Shown here piece by piece: positions 42,434-45,355 of a DNA stretch of 45,355 nt. The DNA is taken from assembly GCF_003364335.1 (NCBI RefSeq), contig NZ_NXLX01000013.1, forward strand, positions 1-45,355. The letters run 5' to 3'. The notes beneath the pieces were generated by a model. That model saw only the letters and a list, made by a program, of their open reading frames with translations, was not told the DNA's origin and ran no database searches. A program made the translations under genes and the position numbers. This stretch comes from Helicobacter anseris (GTDB lineage: Bacteria > Campylobacterota > Campylobacteria > Campylobacterales > Helicobacteraceae). Numbering within the stretch: position 1 is the stretch's first letter; each line of letters begins with the position of its first letter.

Positions 42434-43456
42434 ATGGCAAGATTAGAATCAGATTTGAAGTTAGGATATTATCCAACTCAATTAAAAACACTAGAAAAAA
42501 TTTTTGATAAATTAATTTTTACACAAAATGAAGAAGATAAAATCAAGGTATTAGATCCTTGTTGTGGAGAAGGAAATGCTTTAGAGCTAATTGGTAAAAA
42601 GCTGAATGCAGATACCTATGGTATTGAATTGCACGAAGGAAGAGCAAAGGAAGCTATGCAAAGAGTAAAATTTTTGCTAAGTGGCTCTGCACTTGAGGCA
42701 ATTATTAGCGGAAAGGCTTTTGAGTTTATTTACTTAAATCCACCCTATGGAACTTATTTCTTAGATGGAAAAGAGAAAAAGCTGGAAGAAAGCTTTATTG
42801 AGCGATTTTCTAGTTTCCTTGCGGTTGATGGCTATATGTTATTGGCTATTAGCAAGAATTCTTTATCTTCAAAAACTTGTTTTCCTCTACTATCTAGCAT
42901 AATCAAAAACTCTTTAAGGGTTGAAGATGTGTTTTTTGATGAAGACAATGAGGATTACAAAAATTATGGACAATACTTCATTTTGTTCAAAAAAACTATA
43001 AAAAGCAAAGAAAAAGTTAGTGATCTTATCACTGCTGAAAAGCTTTTTGCAGAAATTAATTTTAGAAATGCAAAAAATATTGACACTATTGAAAAAACCT
43101 ACAAACTAAAACCATCAGGAAATAAACTTTATAGATTTATTTCTTATGATGGTTTAAAAGATTGGCAGCTAGACGCAAATTTAAAACAGAATGAATACAA
43201 AACCAAAGAAGTATTAAATGAGCTTACAAAAGAAAACAACTCTTTGCTCAATACTACGAGTATTGAAAATCCAAACGATGGACAGACAATAATTCTAATG
43301 CTTTCAGGTTTATTGGACAATCCAATTAACAATGTTCTGATTAAAGGAGAAACTGCTAAGAAAAAAGTTTGTGGTGATGAAAAAGCTTCAGATTGTTATT
43401 TATCCACTCTCTTTGCTTTTGATATTCAAGAAAAAAAATACTTTGAGCTTATATAA
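42434..43456 (+). CDS. DUF6094-type SAM-dependent methyltransferase (orphan)
   Basis: The 340-residue protein starts with MARLESDLKLGYYPTQL, as in DUF6094 proteins of mobile elements. Motif I is VLDPCCGEGNAL; motif IV is LNPPYG, the N-P-P-Y of N6-adenine DNA methyltransferases. No restriction endonuclease gene lies beside it, so it is an orphan enzyme. Such enzymes may protect incoming element DNA from host restriction or regulate it. The C-terminal 130 residues are a separate region with no clear match. The Shine-Dalgarno is AAAGGA. Transcription may pass through the attenuator-like element just upstream. Confidence 0.75.
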   Translation: MARLESDLKLGYYPTQLKTLEKIFDKLIFTQNEEDKIKVLDPCCGEGNALELIGKKLNADTYGIELHEGRAKEAMQRVKFLLSGSALEAIISGKAFEFIYLNPPYGTYFLDGKEKKLEESFIERFSSFLAVDGYMLLAISKNSLSSKTCFPLLSSIIKNSLRVEDVFFDEDNEDYKNYGQYFILFKKTIKSKEKVSDLITAEKLFAEINFRNAKNIDTIEKTYKLKPSGNKLYRFISYDGLKDWQLDANLKQNEYKTKEVLNELTKENNSLLNTTSIENPNDGQTIILMLSGLLDNPINNVLIKGETAKKKVCGDEKASDCYLSTLFAFDIQEKKYFELI

Positions 43457-43466
43457 AGGAGTTTTT

Positions 43467-43811
43467 ATGAAAGTTAAAAAGGGTTTTTATATTGATATTT
43501 TCAGCAGAGTTATGAGAAAACTAAATAGCAGCAACGAAAAAAACTTTAACTTTTTGAAAGAAAATGTTTTTTTTGACAAAAGAAGACATTATTACTCGGT
43601 TAAAGATGTTTTTGGCAATAAGCTGGAGTATAACTTAAGAAACAATACTATTTCTTTACAATTCAAGCAATATATAAGTAAATATGGCGAGAAGATGGAT
43701 AGAGAAATTGTATATGATGTTATGGGTGAAGATAACTATAAAAAAATTAATTTAGTAGTTAATGGGGATTATTTAGATGGTATCGACAAAGAAAAAGTGC
43801 TTGGAGATTAA
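43467..43811 (+). CDS. Hypothetical protein (114 aa)
   Basis: I start it at ATG 43467, which follows AAAGGAG; an upstream in-frame start would run into the end of the methyltransferase gene. The product is basic at its N-terminus (MKVKKGFYIDIFSRVMRKL) with an alpha/beta pattern and no recognisable motif. Its 3' end overlaps the next gene by 35 nt in a different frame, suggesting coupled translation. Confidence 0.6.
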   Translation: MKVKKGFYIDIFSRVMRKLNSSNEKNFNFLKENVFFDKRRHYYSVKDVFGNKLEYNLRNNTISLQFKQYISKYGEKMDREIVYDVMGEDNYKKINLVVNGDYLDGIDKEKVLGD

Positions 43812-44079
43812 AACCTTTCGAGTTAATAAAGCCAATGTTGATGTCAAACAAATAATGCCAACTAAGCATTTTTTAGAAAAGTGTTCTGAAAGAGGCATTA
43901 ATCTTCTACCACTAACAAATATAAATAAGAATGTTAATAATTTAAAGATAGGCACTAGAGGCTTGTTTTGCTATGAAAATTTTATTTATGTTGTAGATAG
44001 AGTTTCTCATTCAAAAGCTATGCTTATTACAGCCTATCATATGAGAGATAGCCAAGAAAAAAGATTTTTTGCTGACTGA
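43777..44079 (+). CDS. Small protein, possible DUF4258/RelE-like fold
   Basis: The 100-residue protein has an 'H-F-x-E-K-x-x-E-R-G-I' segment (PTKHFLEKCSERGI) followed by strands FCYENFIYVVDR and AMLITAYHM. That resembles the H-x-x-x-R-x-x-x-R-x-I ... v-v-x ... l-i-T-v-y layout of DUF4258 and RelE-fold proteins. If so it might be an mRNA-cleaving toxin with the upstream 43467 product as antitoxin, the usual small-gene overlap of such pairs, but this is speculative. The terminator at 44096 ends the unit. Confidence 0.5.
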   Translation: MVSTKKKCLEIKTFRVNKANVDVKQIMPTKHFLEKCSERGINLLPLTNINKNVNNLKIGTRGLFCYENFIYVVDRVSHSKAMLITAYHMRDSQEKRFFAD

Positions 44080-44095
44080 TTAGCAATTCTTTTTC

Positions 44096-44115
44096 CCTCC
44101 TTTGGAGGCTTTTTT
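44096..44115 (+). terminator. Rho-independent terminator
   Basis: CCTCC (44096-44100), a TTT loop and GGAGG (44104-44108), then C and six T. A clean terminator 17 nt after the stop at 44079. Confidence 0.85.
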
Positions 44116-44165
44116 GAGATTTTGTGTTTCAAAGTTTCAAAAAAACCACTAAAGATTTTTCTCAT

Positions 44166-44194
44166 TTGATTTTCACTAATAATGAATTTACAAT
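44166..44194 (+). promoter_or_regulatory. Promoter of the gene at 44222
   Basis: TTGATT (44166-44171), a 17-nt spacer and TACAAT (44189-44194). The start is near 44201, and the leader is about 20 nt. Confidence 0.6.
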
Positions 44195-44221
44195 TAAGAA
44201 AAATTTTACAAAAGGAAAAAA

Positions 44222-44872
44222 ATGTCAAAAGTTAGAATGTCTCATAATCCTGATTATGAAATTTTTATTTCCGAGTTAAGGAATTTTGCTATGAGTTTTT
44301 TACTGCCAGAAAATTTTTCTGGTTTTACAGATTTTGTTTTTAGTGGAAAAAAACAAGTTTGTTATTTTTACTTCCAAGAAAAAGGGAAAGAAGAAATACG
44401 CACAGAAGAGATACCACTATCAAGCTTGTTTAATCCGCCAGAAAGTAATAATATGGTAAAGGCAAGTGGCTTAGATATGCTTTTTAAAGAAATAGCAAGA
44501 ATAACTAATTTTAGATTCTTAAAGTTAGAAAATCCTATCGAAAAAAGAGGTTTTGATAGTGATCTTGCTTATTTGCTTCCTGATGAATTTTTATCAAAAA
44601 TGCCTAGAGGCAAACTATCTGATGGAGCTATGGATATGTTTTGTGATATTTGCAATACAGAATATGGCAAAACAATGAGTTTTTTCTTTCATAGCGATAC
44701 TTTGATAGCACAGCCAAAAATTATTTCTTTGGAAGCTTTTTACTTAGGTTTTGCGAATAACAATGAATGCAATGTCTTTATAAAAGATAACAAAAATGAA
44801 AGAGAAAATATGAGCAATTCTTTATTATCGTTGTATCTTTTTTACAAGGAAGATACAAATTTGATACCTTAG
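44222..44872 (+). CDS. Hypothetical protein (216 aa)
   Basis: The Shine-Dalgarno is AAAGGAAAA. It is a soluble, acidic and Phe-rich protein, not recognised. A region around residues 140-155 has two cysteines in FCDICN, which with other residues could bind metal, but only that pair is visible. It is a separate transcription unit between terminator 44096 and the structured region 44863-44949, whose first arm contains its stop codon. Confidence 0.6.
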   Translation: MSKVRMSHNPDYEIFISELRNFAMSFLLPENFSGFTDFVFSGKKQVCYFYFQEKGKEEIRTEEIPLSSLFNPPESNNMVKASGLDMLFKEIARITNFRFLKLENPIEKRGFDSDLAYLLPDEFLSKMPRGKLSDGAMDMFCDICNTEYGKTMSFFFHSDTLIAQPKIISLEAFYLGFANNNECNVFIKDNKNERENMSNSLLSLYLFYKEDTNLIP

Positions 44873-44949
44873 GTAAAGAAAGGGGATTTTCTTTCTTAAA
44901 AAGAAAGATAAAAGCCTTAAGAAAAAAAAGATAAGAAACCTAAGGTATC
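44863..44949 (+). other. Long inverted repeat around the stop codon
   Basis: GATACCTTAGG (44863-44873) and CCTAAGGTATC (44939-44949) are perfect 11-bp complements. The first arm holds the TAG stop of the 216-residue gene. Inside it lies a second perfect stem, CTTTCTT (44891-44897)/AAGAAAG (44901-44907). No T run follows the outer arm, so it is more like a stability or regulatory structure than a standard terminator. Confidence 0.6.
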
Positions 44950-44998
44950 TCACATCAATTAAGAAGTGAATTGTAATTATAACAAAAAAAGGAATAAT

Positions 44999-45355
44999 AT
45001 GAAAATATACTCAATAATCCTGATTATGGTGTCTTTTCTAGGAGCTACAGAAGAAAAAAATACAGCAGATGAAGTGTTTTTTGTATTTTTAGGAATTATC
45101 GCTATATTTGTTTTTTTATTTGCCACTAGCTTTAAAAAACATAAAAAAGAAGAATTAAAAAAATATATAAAAAGAAATAGTGTTAATCAAAAAGGGCAAA
45201 TACAACCAAAAAACAACGAGGAATTAGCGATTTGGTTGAGAGATTTTGCTGGAAATTGCAAAAATATTGATACATCTTTAATCACTGATCTCACTGGTTT
45301 TTTTATTCCTTTTTCCAAAGAACCAAATGAATTTTTTGAGGGGATTTCTGACTGG
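44999..45355 (+). CDS. DUF285-type protein with membrane anchor, 3' end outside window
   Basis: ATG 44999 follows AAAGGAATA. The 119 visible residues begin with a signal-like segment (MKIYSIILIMVSFLGAT), then a membrane helix (about 27-43, VFFVFLGIIAIFVFLFATSF), a Lys-rich stretch and the DUF285 cap: LAIWLRDFAGNCKNIDTSLI, TDLTGFF, and the final GISDW. These line up with LCNDLSINLGDIDTSLITDM and GIENW of the homologues. The repeats themselves should lie beyond the window edge. This is the only DUF285 gene here with a visible membrane anchor. Confidence 0.75.
   Translation, partial: MKIYSIILIMVSFLGATEEKNTADEVFFVFLGIIAIFVFLFATSFKKHKKEELKKYIKRNSVNQKGQIQPKNNEELAIWLRDFAGNCKNIDTSLITDLTGFFIPFSKEPNEFFEGISDW

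Noticed and set aside
43371-43466. Upstream start for the 114-aa protein
   Set aside because: It lies within the end of the methyltransferase gene in another frame; ATG 43467 has AAAGGAG.

Overview
The window is very AT-rich DNA, almost certainly from a Campylobacterota species and most likely a Helicobacter. The signs are short MKK-type signal peptides, an outer-membrane barrel ending in YAYRF, AT-rich promoters, and lysine-rich, tightly packed genes. It looks like part of a conjugative plasmid or integrative conjugative element (ICE). No rRNA, tRNA, insertion sequence or CRISPR array was found. No relaxase, pilin, integrase or replication initiator is recognisable, so the element continues outside the window.

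Layout. (1) 1-7094 is left accessory DNA: genes for DUF285 (BspA-like, 25-residue repeat) proteins, genes of unknown function, structured RNA leaders, and a small toxin gene with an antisense promoter inside it. (2) 7122-29177 is an F-type type IV secretion (conjugation) block. A TraG-like gene runs leftward. Divergently, one long operon encodes a coiled-coil membrane protein, a UvrD-like helicase, TraB, two lipoproteins (one TraV-like), a periplasmic coiled coil, TraC, a TraD-like coupling ATPase, a MoxR-type AAA+ ATPase, TraF-like, TraH, a periplasmic repeat protein, a lytic transglycosylase, TraW and a Cys-rich secreted protein. (3) 29238-34547 is right accessory DNA: an outer-membrane protein, then a second copy of the left cassette (DUF285 gene, partner gene, toxin/antisense module), an HNH/AP2-like protein and another DUF285 gene. 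(4) 34678-44872 is a DNA-processing operon: RecT/Bet-type annealing protein, Toprim primase-like protein, SSB, Cas4/RecB-like nuclease, SNF2-type helicase (reading frame broken at a T7 run), an orphan DUF6094-type methyltransferase and several unknowns. (5) A further DUF285-type gene, this one membrane-anchored, runs off the right edge.

Strongest unusual points. TraC carries a C-terminal degenerate EAL (cyclic-di-GMP phosphodiesterase-like) domain, which would tie the conjugation motor to nucleotide signalling or use the fold as a protein-binding module. A roughly 480-bp segment, present twice, encodes a 22-residue hydrophobic peptide with every hallmark of a type I toxin-antitoxin: a folded 5' UTR, a hairpin over the ribosome-binding site, 5'-3' long-range pairing, and a consensus promoter reading antisense from inside the ORF. 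Two families of structured leaders recur before unrelated genes and can each pair with the Shine-Dalgarno sequence, so they look like riboregulators. Four cassette promoters share TTGAAA-N17-TAnnAT (two of them with TAAGAT) and a TATTATGYGT box exactly 23 nt upstream. Long direct repeats bracket the whole conjugation block. All functions come from reading motifs by eye; no database search was run.
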